The position numbers were made by a program, and so were the translations under genes. The notes below the pieces were generated by a model, which had not been told where the DNA came from, did not search any database, and saw nothing but the letters and a program-made list of their open reading frames with translations. This document shows, piece by piece, positions 48,508-58,706 of a DNA stretch of 64,000 nt. The DNA comes from Liolophura sinensis (taxonomy: Eukaryota; Mollusca; Polyplacophora; Chitonida; Chitonidae), in assembly GCF_032854445.1 (NCBI RefSeq), contig NC_088297.1, forward strand, positions 16,007,127 to 16,071,126, in the 5' to 3' direction. Within the stretch, counting starts at the first letter, position 1. Every line of letters begins with the position of its first letter.

Positions 48508-48962
48508 GTGGAGGAAATTTGGAGATGGAATGCGCAGAGAATTTCGAACACCAAGTGGACCGGTCAACCAGTGTATTTTACCCTGATGTGGAAGGAACAA
48601 ATGAGAGTAAAATCGCTTCGGGGAAGTCATATTCAAGAACAAACAGCGATCTTTTCACCTTTTATCGTTGGTTACGGTCCAGACCAAACAATCTATCATC
48701 CTCGGAGCAAATTGAAAACATTCCTCCAGCGGAACTCGATCCACTATTGGCCGAGTTTTTCCGGACTATTAAAAACAGACGGGGCCTCGACTACGATCAC
48801 AAGTCGCTCAAGTACATCCGGGCGAGTTTAGAGCGCCACCTGAAGGCGAAAAATTACCCAGCATCCATCACGCGGTCTCCTTGTTTTCAAATCAGCCAAC
48901 GAGCGTACAAAGAACGCAAAAACCAGCTACGTTTTGCTCATTTAAATGCTGTCGTGGAATAA
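48508..48962 (+). CDS. Alternative terminal exon C with a paralogous Crypton-derived domain
   Basis: Acceptor is a long T tract then GTGTAG. Joined in phase 1 to 38977 it reads GGGNLEMECAENFEHQVDRS. Its domain (SDLFTFYRWLRSRPNNLSSS, ENIPPAELDPLLAEFFRTIK, RRGLDYDHKSLKYIRASLER, HLKAKNYPASIT, SQRAYKERKNQLR) aligns without long gaps to that in exon B, sharing IPPAELD..L..FF.T.K, DY...L...R and YP.SIT.S. It ends with no tail (AHLNAVVE, stop 48960-48962). AATAAA at 49139 could be its poly(A) signal. It may also belong to a separate adjacent gene; phase identity favours alternative splicing. Confidence 0.82.
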
Positions 48963-49275
48963 AACACACGGTCATTAATGAATTTCAAGACCGAAGCTCA
49001 AAGAGAAAACTGTAGTACGGTGAGAACTTTTTAGCCAACTTGAATGGTGTTGATTGGAAATTCTGTTCAGATCCTACAACTTTAATGACGAAGTATAGAA
49101 ACAAACGAATACATCAATACGAATAGCTACACTAAAACAATAAATGTTTTATTCGTCGACGAATACAAAGTTATAGAGTGCATTCGCTTAATCCTCTGAT
49201 CTAAGCAGTAAAATAACAGGGTTTAAACCCGACCTAGAAGAGGGAATTTGGGGACTGTTTAGCTCTCACTTGTAC

Positions 49276-49562
49276 GTGGGGTATGACCCAGAAGCCTCCC
49301 ATCAATGCTGTCGCTGTCAGTTCAAGTCCAACTCACGCTGGCTTCCTCTCCGGGCGCACGTGAGACGGTCTTCCAGCAGCCTATAGGTCGTGTGTTTCTC
49401 TCAGGTTCTGCCCGGTTTCCTCCCATCATAATGCTGACCATCGTCATATAAGTGAAATATTCTTGACTACGGCGTAAAACACCAATCAAATAAATAAATA
49501 AGTTATACGAATATTTATACCAAGACAATAATTGGCGTAAAACACCAATTAAATAAATAATA
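49276..49562 (+). mobile_element. SINE-A with duplicated tail
   Basis: B box AGTTCAAGTCC, body, and AAATAAATAAATAAG at about 49503. A second isolated tail copy (GGCGTAAAACACCAATTAAA) lies at 49533-49560. Confidence 0.88.
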
Positions 49563-49569
49563 TTACTTT

Positions 49570-49785
49570 TCATGGGGATTTGGTGACAATAAGCGATCGA
49601 CCACGCTTGGGGTGTGTCTGTTTATACAGTCTACCGTTCGTTGAAGGCCGCTATATACTAAACTGTGACTGTACGTCAGACGTTCACAAGTAACTTGCCA
49701 AAGTATATAATGGTTTATTTTAGCCAACCGCAAAACCCACTGACTTAAACAAATTCTTGATTATAGCGTTAAACAACGATCATAT
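49570..49785 (+). mobile_element. Type-C SINE-like repeat
   Basis: GTGACAATAAGCGATCGACC, CAGTCTACCGTTCGTTGAAG, TTCTTGATTATAGCGTTAAA. Confidence 0.55.
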
Positions 49786-50017
49786 ACATATAAAAGAACA
49801 TTAATAAGAAGTAAAATAAAATACCATGACAACCACGAATTAAAAGAAACTGGAATCCAATTGTTGAAAAGAAATACAGTTGAACTATCCAGTGTGTTTC
49901 AAATTTTAAACCAAACTTTTTACGTAAACTTATGACATTAATTACATTTATCTTGATGACATAATCTACCTTATTTCTCTTGTACGACCGCAGCCAGCAT
50001 TATTTGGTAGGAGGAAA

Positions 50018-50268
50018 TTGGGAATTGGTGCTTTATGCCGTACTCAAGAAAATTTCACTTATATTACGACGGTCAGCATTTTAGATCGTAGGAATCCTGG
50101 TATAGTTCGGAAGAAACCTTCTGTAGGTTGCTGGCAGACCTTACCATGTTCGACCGGAGAGGAAGCCAGCATAAGCTGGACTCGAACTCACAGTGATAGC
50201 ATTGGTGAGAGGATCATGTGTCTTTGTGCTGCGCTGGCACGCTAATCGCTAGGTCTTGGAGGCGCCCA
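50018..50268 (-). mobile_element. SINE-A, full span but diverged
   Basis: Tail side lacks the AAATAAAT tract. TATGCCGTACTCAAGAAAAT starts it, CTGGACTCGAACTCACAGTG marks the B box and GCTGGCACGCTAATCGCTAG the A-box side. An upstream piece at 49985-50017 repeats CCGCAGCCAGCATTAT. Confidence 0.8.
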
Positions 50269-50950
50269 TTTCACCACAATTAGGCCTATACTTTCATTAT
50301 CTGTTACAAAGCTTAGTTTTCTAAGGGGAAATGTATCACCGTAGATATCTTGCTTCTCTCGGATGGTTTTTATCAGGACAAACAACACTTCTTTTTACTT
50401 ACGTGTAGATAAGCAGCAATATGAAAGCGCCCACAACTATGAAAACCGAAAGTCATTGCCAATAGCCGTACAATTTTAATACATCGGCCTTTTTGTCTGT
50501 CTGGCTATTCAGGGAATTGAACTTTTCGGACACACTTCAGCTTAATTCACTAGCAAAGCCGGTGAGTGGTGTGTTACGGCACCTAACACTGGAAAAGGGT
50601 GTTTTTGATAATAGAAGCTGGCTATTAATTCCGAGATATTTTTCTGTCTCTATTACATCGCGATGTTAATACATATATCATACACTTAAAAACTTAATCT
50701 GTTAAAGAAACTGCATTTCTTTGATCTCTAAAATGACTGAATGACTTTTCCTATAAAGCTGTAAAGTGAGTAGTACACTTAGACGAGGCTAGATCATGAA
50801 CGCTGTTAAGCCGACACGAATGATTTCCGACTGGTACCGCACTATAGTTAGCACTCTACGCTCATCCAATCCGTGGCCCTAGTTCTGTTGTTTTCCGACA
50901 TTCAACTAAGACGGCACGTGACTGCCAGGATTACAGCGCAGGCGGTTGAT
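50269..50950. other. No gene recognised
   Basis: AT-rich DNA without domains or clear repeats. Confidence 0.4.
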
Positions 50951-51234
50951 TCAAATCATGCATCTGGCCTCCGTGGCTCAGTTGGTTAGCCGGCTAGCGC
51001 CGCGTATTGACCTAGGAGCTTCTCCCCAATGCGGTCGCTGTGAGTTCAAGTCCAGCTCATGTAGGCTTCCTCTCCAGCCGTACGTGGGAATGTCAACAAC
51101 CTGCGGATGGTCGTGGGTTTCCCCTGGGCTCTGCCAGATTTCCTCCCACCATAATGCTGGCCGCCGTCCTACAAGTGAATAGTCTTGAGTACGGCGTAAA
51201 ACACCGATCAAATAAATAAATCAAATCATGCATC
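50951..51234 (+). mobile_element. Full-length SINE-A with perfect 14-bp target duplication
   Basis: The best-preserved SINE-A: head GGCCTCCGTGGCTCAGTTGG (A box), B box GAGTTCAAGTCC, body and tail AAATAAATAAA. TCAAATCATGCATC is duplicated exactly at 50951-50964 and 51221-51234. The tRNA-like promoter and the long duplication are the marks of LINE-driven SINE insertion. The perfect duplication suggests a young copy. Confidence 0.96.
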
Positions 51235-51570
51235 GGGCTATCCACAGGTTTTCTCACCAAAAGACTGCTTCATCAACTTGGTTATCTACCAACGACTTAC
51301 TACGGATGTAACAAAGCTAATGAACTGCCCTCGTAACCTGTTGACTGCCGAATTTGAGTGCTCTGCAACGCATCTCCGGCCAGCTTGCGTCAAGCTCACA
51401 CTGAAGCGTATGGTCGTGGCCAATTAAAAGATTTGCCAGGTACCTGACAGTGTTAAAATTGACCAGGTATGTTTTCTTGACAGTATGTAATACAAAAAAA
51501 CAAATTATGAGTAATCAGAAGGACAAGGGCAGCGGTGTAACTGAAAACATGGTATATAATATTTAGGACT

Positions 51571-51908
51571 TATGAGCGAGTGCTTAGGGGTTGACGTCGT
51601 GCTTGATAATTTTTCAGTCATATGACAACGAAGGAGTCATTAGAGTGCATGTGCGTGTAATGTGCCTCCTTGTTGAAGGACGGATTCCCACTGCTCTTTT
51701 ATTTCGTGCTGCTTCAATAAGACGACTTTCCGAAGACAAGTAAGCCACCCCACCCGAGCTGTTATACTGATATGGGGTCAACCAGTCATTGCACTTTCCC
51801 TTTAATGCTGAACGTCAAGCGAGGAATGTACAACTTCCTCTTTTAAGTTCTTAGGTGTGACCCGACCCAGGATTGATCCTGGATCTACCACCATCGAGGC
51901 CGGTTAGG
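51571..51908 (-). mobile_element. Type-B SINE, full length
   Basis: Reverse orientation from GAGCGAGTGCTTAGGGGTTG (3' end) to the head GATTGATCCTGGATCTACCA, CCATCGAGGCCGG. Confidence 0.92.
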
Positions 51909-52227
51909 ACATAATGTTCATCTATTCTTTAACCCCATATAGTATGTTTGTGAAATACTTTACGCAACTAAGCATTAAAAAAACAACTTATCTGATTATT
52001 GTGAAAAAAAGTAAAAAAAACATGCTATAATAAAGCAAATGTGTATGATCCATAAAACCCATCTGGCTATCGAAACAATTCACTTCACTTTTCTTGTTAC
52101 GGTACGAAATTTTGAAGAATGAGCACATTTTAAATGTATATTCCATGGCCTTTCTCCTGGTGCGGGGTCCATTTTTTGTATATATTTTTCTCTTTCCTTT
52201 CTCTATCTGCAAAGCGTGAAAATCTGC

Positions 52228-52322
52228 CCGGCAACAGGGAGGCACATTACATGAACTCTAAAGATTCCTTCGTCATCATATGACTGAAAAGTTGTTAAGC
52301 ACTAACTCACTCACTCACTCTT
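52228..52322 (+). mobile_element. Type-B SINE 3' fragment
   Basis: CAGGGAGGCACATTACATGA, GTCATCATATGACTGAAAAG, ACTCACTCACTCACTC. Confidence 0.85.
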
Positions 52323-52411
52323 TCTTCGAAGCAGCGCAGTACATTCTAGTTTAGTGTTATGTGTACATCTATAATATAATATAAATGAAAAATTGGTCTC
52401 AGGTAATGAAA

Positions 52412-52835
52412 TCTCTCTCTGGCTTTTTTAATCAGTGACTTTAAGTCATGAGGTTTGTCAAATATCTTGCTAAGAGCGGTAGTTTACTGAGGGCATTCCA
52501 ATTGTACTCCACCCACAAAGCTGACAACCGGTGTGAATGCAAAAATTTCTTTGGCTCTCTGGCTTTTTTAATCAGTGACTTTAAGTCATGAGGTGTGTCA
52601 AACATCTTGCTAAGAGCGGTAGTTTACTGAGGGCATTCCAATTGTACTCCACCCACAAAGCTGACAACCGGTGTGAATGCAAAAATTTCTTTGGCTCTCT
52701 GGCTTTTTTAATCAGTGACTTTAAGTCATGGGGTTTGTTAAACATCTTGCTAAGAGCGGTAGTTTACTGAGGGCATGCCAATTGTACTCCACCCACAAAG
52801 CTGACAACCGGTGTCAATGCAAAAATTTCTTGAGA
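52412..52835. repeat. Tandem repeat, 3 copies of 140 bp
   Basis: The unit includes CTGGCTTTTTTAATCAGTGA, CTTTAAGTCATGAGG, TTGCTAAGAGCGGTAGTTTA, CCACAAAGCTGACAACCGG. The AGTGACTTT landmark is at 52434, 52574 and 52714. Copies are almost identical, so the duplication is recent. The unit resembles SINE-related text (AGTTTACTGAGGGCATTCCA). Confidence 0.93.
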
Positions 52836-52889
52836 GCGCTTTTAATGAATATTTATATAGTTGCTGGGTTAAGGTTTTCATTCACTGGA

Positions 52890-53345
52890 ACACGTGACGG
52901 GGCTTTTCAACTGGACAATGACTTACAGATAAGATTCAAACGTACGCATACCGTATGGGTTCTTCTGGAGACGAGATACTCACTTTCATCGGCACTCAAA
53001 GGAAGCTCGTTGTTTGTGTCATGAGCAATGCTGATGGCCACAATGGGCGGAATGATTTGATAACGCAGTTGGAACAACACATTCCAGTGTCCATGGGCGA
53101 GCCTTGTGATGGATATCATCAACAAAATGTGACCCAGCCTAAAGCTCGTCCACACTTGGAAGGTTATTTATTTTATTTAGCCTTTGAAAACAGCAACTGA
53201 CGAGACTATATCACCGTGTTTGTGAACGGTTTCTCTATGGGAACGGTCCCTGTTGTTTTCGGAGCCCCTAAGCAGATTGCCTTAGGACTTTACCGCCATA
53301 TTCTTTTATTCAGAAGCTTTCCTTCCGTTACAGTAGTGAGTAATC
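52890..53345 (+). pseudogene. Alpha-1,3-fucosyltransferase (GT10) pseudogene fragment
   Basis: Conserved GT10 motifs are legible. FNWTMTYR is followed by an in-frame TAA (52930-52932), then DSNVRIPYG. After a frame change come TQRKLVVCVMSNADGHNGR and LEQHIPVSMGEPCDG. Then GYLFYLAFENSN is followed by TGA (53198-53200) where the family has Cys, and RDYIT, VNGFSMGTVPVVFGAPKQ. The Glu-Lys expected after DYIT is missing. Two stops, a frame change and a deletion of family-invariant residues mark it as dead. The intact enzyme would be a Golgi fucosyltransferase. No intron is seen in the fragment; only the C-terminal half is present. Confidence 0.88.
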
Positions 53346-53700
53346 ATTTACTATTCCTTGCTCAAAATCGACAAGAGTGCATGAAGTATCATCAGTGACA
53401 CGAGAGCTATGAAAGCGCAGGTAGAATACAGTATAAGGTGGGGTCGATATGGTGGCCTCTGTGGGACGGAGCTTGGCCTCATGGTGGACCTGAGCAGACT
53501 GTGAGAAGCATGCAGACAAATATCAGCATAAATATATACCTGCAAACAACACTTATAGAACATTTAATAGAACTTAAGGCAGTTTCAAGCAGCAGTTCAG
53601 CCGCCTCACCAGGCTTTGTGACAATATTTATTACGAAAGACCGTATTGCAGCGGTATCCATACTATGGCAGTGGCTTAATGTATGACGTCACTCATTCAT
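53346..53700. other. No gene recognised
   Basis: Short overlapping frames on both strands without domains. Confidence 0.4.
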
Positions 53701-54079
53701 GTTCTGCACTCTTCAGTAAAGAAGATACCAATAGTATCGTAGCGTGGGAACTCTTCTGACAGCCCAAACAAGCCATGTTCATGGCGGACAGAACTACATG
53801 GGCTTGTTTTAAGATTCCGTATTTTATCTGTTCATTAAAATCAACTCATTTTCCCGAAAAGAGATTTTAGAAACGTGATAAATAAATATAAGTTAAAGGG
53901 AATACACCGACAGACTCATTGGTTAAATAGGGGTCAGTGGGTCCAGACGGTGTCTGCATTGAGTGATAACCTGTTAGATATGTCCATGGTCTTCAAGCAT
54001 TTAGTGACACAAGTGGGCTGTCAGAAGAGTTCCCACGCTACGATACTATTGGTGTCTTCTTGACTGAAGAGTGCAGAAC
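53701..54079. mobile_element. Element with 66-bp inverted repeats
   Basis: 53701-53766 (GTTCTGCACTCTTCAGTAAA ...) and 54014-54079 (... GACTGAAGAGTGCAGAAC) are inverted copies with only 2 mismatches in 66 bp. A smaller hairpin (AAACAAGCC / GGGCTTGTTT) lies just inside the left arm. No coding frame. Confidence 0.85.
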
Positions 54080-54290
54080 AACCCACTCGTAGTGGTAACA
54101 TAGAGAAGGACCTTTGGTTAATGATGTTTCTGTATTGGGTTATATGTTTGATAGGAGGAAGTGGAATTAAGCTGTGTGTATACTGTTGGCGTATCTGCCT
54201 TTTTCTTGGAAAAAGCTTTATTGGGAGGCATTAAACATGCCACCCTCTAAACATGACATCCCTCATAGATGTACCCACTGCTAGCTGGTA

Positions 54291-56605
54291 AAACACAAGT
54301 GGGTTCATGGTTAATTAAATACCGATATATAGCACAGTAAACCGCTAAATGGACTCACTCAGCTGTCACATCCTAATACCCCAGTGGGTTCATGTTTAAT
54401 TAAATACCGATATATAGTAGGCTACACCTCTACATGGACTCACTCAGCTGTCACTCCCTAATACCCCAGTGGGTTCATGGTTAATTAAATACCGATATAT
54501 AGCACAGTACACCGCTACATGGACTCACTCAGCTGTCATTCCCTAATACCCCAGTGGGTTCATGGTTAATTAAATACCGATATATAGCACAGTACACCTC
54601 TATATGGACTCATTCAGCTGTCACTCCCTAATACCCCAGTGGGTTCATGTTTAATTAAATACCGATATATAGCACAGTACACCGCTACATGGACTCACTC
54701 AGCTGTCACTCCCTAATACCCCAGTGGGTTCATGTTTAATTAAATACCGATATATAGCACAGTACACCGCTACATGGACTCACTCAGCTGTCACTCCCTA
54801 ATACCCCAGTGGGTTCATGTTTAATTAAATACCGATATATAGTAGGCTACACCGCTACATGGACTCACTCAGCTGTCACTCCCTAATACCCCAGTGGGTT
54901 CATGGTTAATTAAATACCGATATATAGCACAGTAAACCGCTACATGGACTCACTCAGCTGTGACTCCCAAATACCCCAGTGGGTTCATGGTTAATTAAAT
55001 ACCGCTATAAAGCACAGTACACCGCTACATGGACTCACTCAGCTGTCACTCCCTAGTACCCCAGTGGGTTCATGGTTAATTAAATACCGCTATATAGCAC
55101 AGTAAACCGCTACATGGACTCACTCAGCTGTGACTCCCTAATACCCGAGTGGGTTCATGTTTAATTAAATACCGATATATAGCACAGTACACCTCTATAT
55201 GGACTCACTCAGCTGTCACTCCCTAATACCCCAGTGGGTTCATGTTTAATTAAATACCGATATATATAACAGTAAACCACTACATGGACTCACTCAGCTG
55301 TCACTCCCTAGTACCCCAGTGGGTTCATGGTTAATTAAATACCGCTATATAGCACAGTACACCGCTACATGGACTCACTCAGTTGTCACTCCCTAATACC
55401 CCAGTGAGTTCATGTTTAATTAAATACCGATATATAGTAGGCTACACCTCTACATTGACTCACTCAGTTGTCACTCCCTAGTACCCCAGTGGGTTCATGG
55501 TGAATTAAAAACCGATATATAGCACAGTACACCGCTACATGGACTCACCCAGCTGTCACACCCTAATACCCCAGTGGGTTCATGTTTAATTAAATACCGA
55601 TATATAGCACAGTACACCGCTACATGGACTCACTCAGTTGTCACTCCCTAATACCCGAGTGGGTTCATGTTTAATTAAATACCGATATATAGCACAGTAC
55701 ACCGCTACATGGACTCACTCAGCTGTCACTCCCTAATACCCCAGTGGGTTCATGTTTAATTAAATACCGATATATAGTAGGCTACACCTCTACATGGACT
55801 CACTCAGCTGTCACTCCCTAATACCCGAGTGGGCTCATGGTGAATTAAAAACCGATATATAGCACAGTACACCTCTACATGGACTCACTCAGCTGTCACA
55901 CCCCAATACCCCAGTGGGTTCATGTTTAATTAAATACCGCTATATAGCACAGTACACATCTACATGGACTCACTCAGCTGTCACTGCCTAATACCCCAGT
56001 GGGTTCATGGTTAATTAAATACCGATATATAGCACAGTACACCGCTACATGGACTCACCCAGCTGTCACACCCTAATACCCCAGTGGGTTCATGTTTAAT
56101 TAAATACCGATATATAGTAGGCTACACCTCTACATGGACTCACTCAGTTGTCACTCCCTAGTACCCCAGTGGGTTCATGGTGAATTAAAAACCGATATAT
56201 AGCACAGTACACCGCTACATGGACTCACCCAGCTGTCACACCCTAATACCCCAGTGGGTTCATGTTTAATTAAATACCGATATATAGCACAGTACACCGC
56301 TACATGGACTCACTCAGCTGTCACTCCCTAATACCCCAGTGGGTTCATGGTTAATTAAATACCGATATATAGTAGGCTACACCGCTACATGGACTCACTC
56401 AGCTGTCGCGCCCTAATACCCCAGTGGGGTCATGTTTAATAAAATACCGATATATAGTAGGCTACACCTCTACATGGACTCACTCAGCTGTCGCGCCCTA
56501 ACACCCCAGTGGGGTCATATTTAATTAAATACCGATATATAGCACAGTATACCTCCAAATGTATTCATTGTCACTCCCTAAAACCCCGGTGGGTTCATGG
56601 CTATG
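54291..56605 (+). repeat. 85-bp satellite array, about 27 copies
   Basis: The unit includes CCCCAGTGGGTTCATG, TTAATTAAATACCGATATA, TAGCACAGTACACCGCTAC and ATGGACTCACTCAGCTGTCA. The landmark AGTGGGTT steps by 85 bp from 54298 (54383, 54468, ...) to about 56588. Units are highly similar, with recurring variants (GCACAGTA versus GTAGGCTA), implying recent homogenisation. No gene. Confidence 0.97.
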
Positions 56606-57250
56606 AATACAAGGCCTCAGTGGGGTATCACGGAGTAGCGGTGAGTTCATGTCAGTATTAAACAAGAACCCACTGAGGTATTTGGGATTGACAGTGAGTT
56701 GATGTACAGATCCATTGTGCTATGTGACTACACATGAATTCACTGGGGATATTATAGGGTGACAGTGAGTCCATTTAGATGTGTGCTGTGCTATGTAAGT
56801 ACTAAACCTGAACCCACTGGGGTATTAGGGAGTGACAGTGAGTCCATGTGGAGGTGTAATGTGCCATGTCAATATTAAACATAAACCCACTGTGGTATTA
56901 GGCAGTGACAGTGAGCTCATATAGAAGATCTGTGTTATGCCAGTATTAAACATGAGGTATTATGAAGTGACAGTGAGTTAACTGAGAGGTGCACTGTGCT
57001 ATGTCAGAATAAAACATGAACCCACTAGATTATAATGAACTGACAGTGAGTTCATATAGAGGTGTACTGTGCCATGTCAGTATTAAACATAAACCCACCG
57101 GGGTATTAGGGATGCATAACAATGTAGAGGTGTAAAGGTGTACTATGCTGAGTCAGTATACATGTATTGTCAATATAACGCACTGGGTGTTTAGGAGTGA
57201 GAGCTAGTGAGTCCATGTGGTAATCTACTGTATTATGTCAGGTTAAACAT
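56606..57250 (-). repeat. Older inverted arm of the satellite, about 8 diverged units
   Basis: The same unit in reverse orientation (ATTAAACATGAACCCACTGG, GGTATTAGGGAGTGACAGTG, AGTCCATGTGGAGGTGTAAT) with period about 72-75 bp and much more divergence than the forward array. Confidence 0.88.
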
Positions 57251-57844
57251 AAATTCTAACCCATTCTTTTAACTGGGTATTAAAAAGTCACTTAAGTGCT
57301 TCTTACAACTGACCAACCATTCCTTGTGTATGAATGATTTTTAAATCATGGCCTGGTCGAATCACTGGAAATGCGACAACTTTGTATCATGAAGCTAAAG
57401 AATGCGAACAGACAACACTTAATTTTCATTGTAAAGCAACATAATTTTATTAACTTAGTATTTTACTTTATAACAACGATGCTTCAGTTGGGTTTACATA
57501 TCCAAATAGAAGAAAACCTTAGGCAGACGCTAAAACACACTGCGGCACTACACTCTAAAAGTGGAACTACTTCGGTAAATCGATGACAAGTTTCACCACC
57601 TCAAAAATGTCCCCATAGAACTCTGTCCACTTCGCTTCCAGACACCCAAAATCCTGTTAATCAGGATACCATCAGAGAGTACATGTATACGGTATACATG
57701 TAGATCACACAGTTGAAATGTGAGACATTGGAAACTCGGCATTAAAGTTAAACAAAGCACTCCTTTCGGGATAGCTGCAGATCGAGTGGCGAGGAGTGAC
57801 GTCTGACAAACAATGTGATAACATGACGTTTCTCATCTCATCAA
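57251..57844. other. No gene recognised
   Basis: AT-rich flank of the satellite. The 57371-57586 frame has no domain. Confidence 0.4.
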
Positions 57845-58000
57845 ACGCTGGTCGGGTCATATCAAAGGCTTTAAAAATGGTACATGGTGTTGCCTAGCTT
57901 GCCACTCAGAACTAATAGTTTAAAGCAAGAAAACATGACTGGTTGGTCGGAGTGAGTATAATATAACTGCGTGGGCTGTCATGTCTCCCTAAGCATAAAG
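57845..58000 (+). mobile_element. Type-B SINE variant, 5' and middle part
   Basis: CATATCAAAGGCTTTAAAAA, TGGTACATGGTGTTGCC and TAAAGCAAGAAAACATGACT match the 45.0-kb copy; its 3' part is missing. Confidence 0.7.
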
Positions 58001-58278
58001 AAAAACAAATCGGACCTCAGTGGTTCAGCTGGTTAGCGCGCTAGCGCAGCGTAATGACCCAGGAGAATCTCACCAGTGTGGTCGCTGTGAGTTCAAATCC
58101 AGCTTGTGCTGGCTTCCTGTCCGACAGTACGTGGGAAGGTCTTGCAGCAACCCGCGGATGGTCGTGGGTTTCCCCCAGGCTTTACCCGGTTTCCTCCCAC
58201 TGGCCGCCGTCGTATAGGTGAAATCTTCTTGAGTACGGCGCAAAACACCAAATAAATAAATAAATAACAAAAACAAAT
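58001..58278 (+). mobile_element. Full-length SINE-A with 10-bp target duplication
   Basis: Head CGGACCTCAGTGGTTCAGCT, A/B boxes, and tail AAATAAATAAATAAC. AAAAACAAAT flanks at 58001-58010 and 58269-58278. The CACCATAATG segment is deleted. It sits directly at the broken end of the type-B SINE. Confidence 0.92.
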
Positions 58279-58706
58279 GACCCTGTCACAGTAACTTGAG
58301 TGAGGTTAATCCTTCCAGTGAGGAACATTTCTAATATTCCCCTATTGAGACCGCCTGTCAGCAAATACACAGCTACAACCAATTGTAATTACAGATGCTT
58401 TTTATGACAAGATCCTCACTTTTCCGAACTGAAAAACATCGAATAACAAAACTGAATTAACAAAACAAAAAATGCCCGCAACAGTTTTAAATCTATGTTT
58501 TCATCACAACAATCAACTTGGAAATTGTAGATTCCCGTGCTCTAACTGTTCGTGGGTATCTTAGATATAGTAACCTGTTGAGGTTAACTAGTGTGGCCGT
58601 TTGGGCTGTTCAGTGTTCGTTGAGGACACCTTTTCTCAGTAGTGCTGAAACTACAAAGTACGATCTAAAAATAACAAAGTATAACCTGAAATCGCTTCTG
58701 ATGGGT
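58279..58706. other. 3' flank of the GPCR sequence
   Basis: No gene recognised. Confidence 0.4.

Noticed and set aside
50966..51060. Possible tRNA genes at SINE heads
   Set aside because: A and B boxes are present but the cloverleaf is not completed and the sequence continues as SINE; every copy has the same head.
54291..56605. CRISPR-like array
   Set aside because: Repeats abut without unique spacers, the unit is 85 bp and the host DNA is clearly animal.
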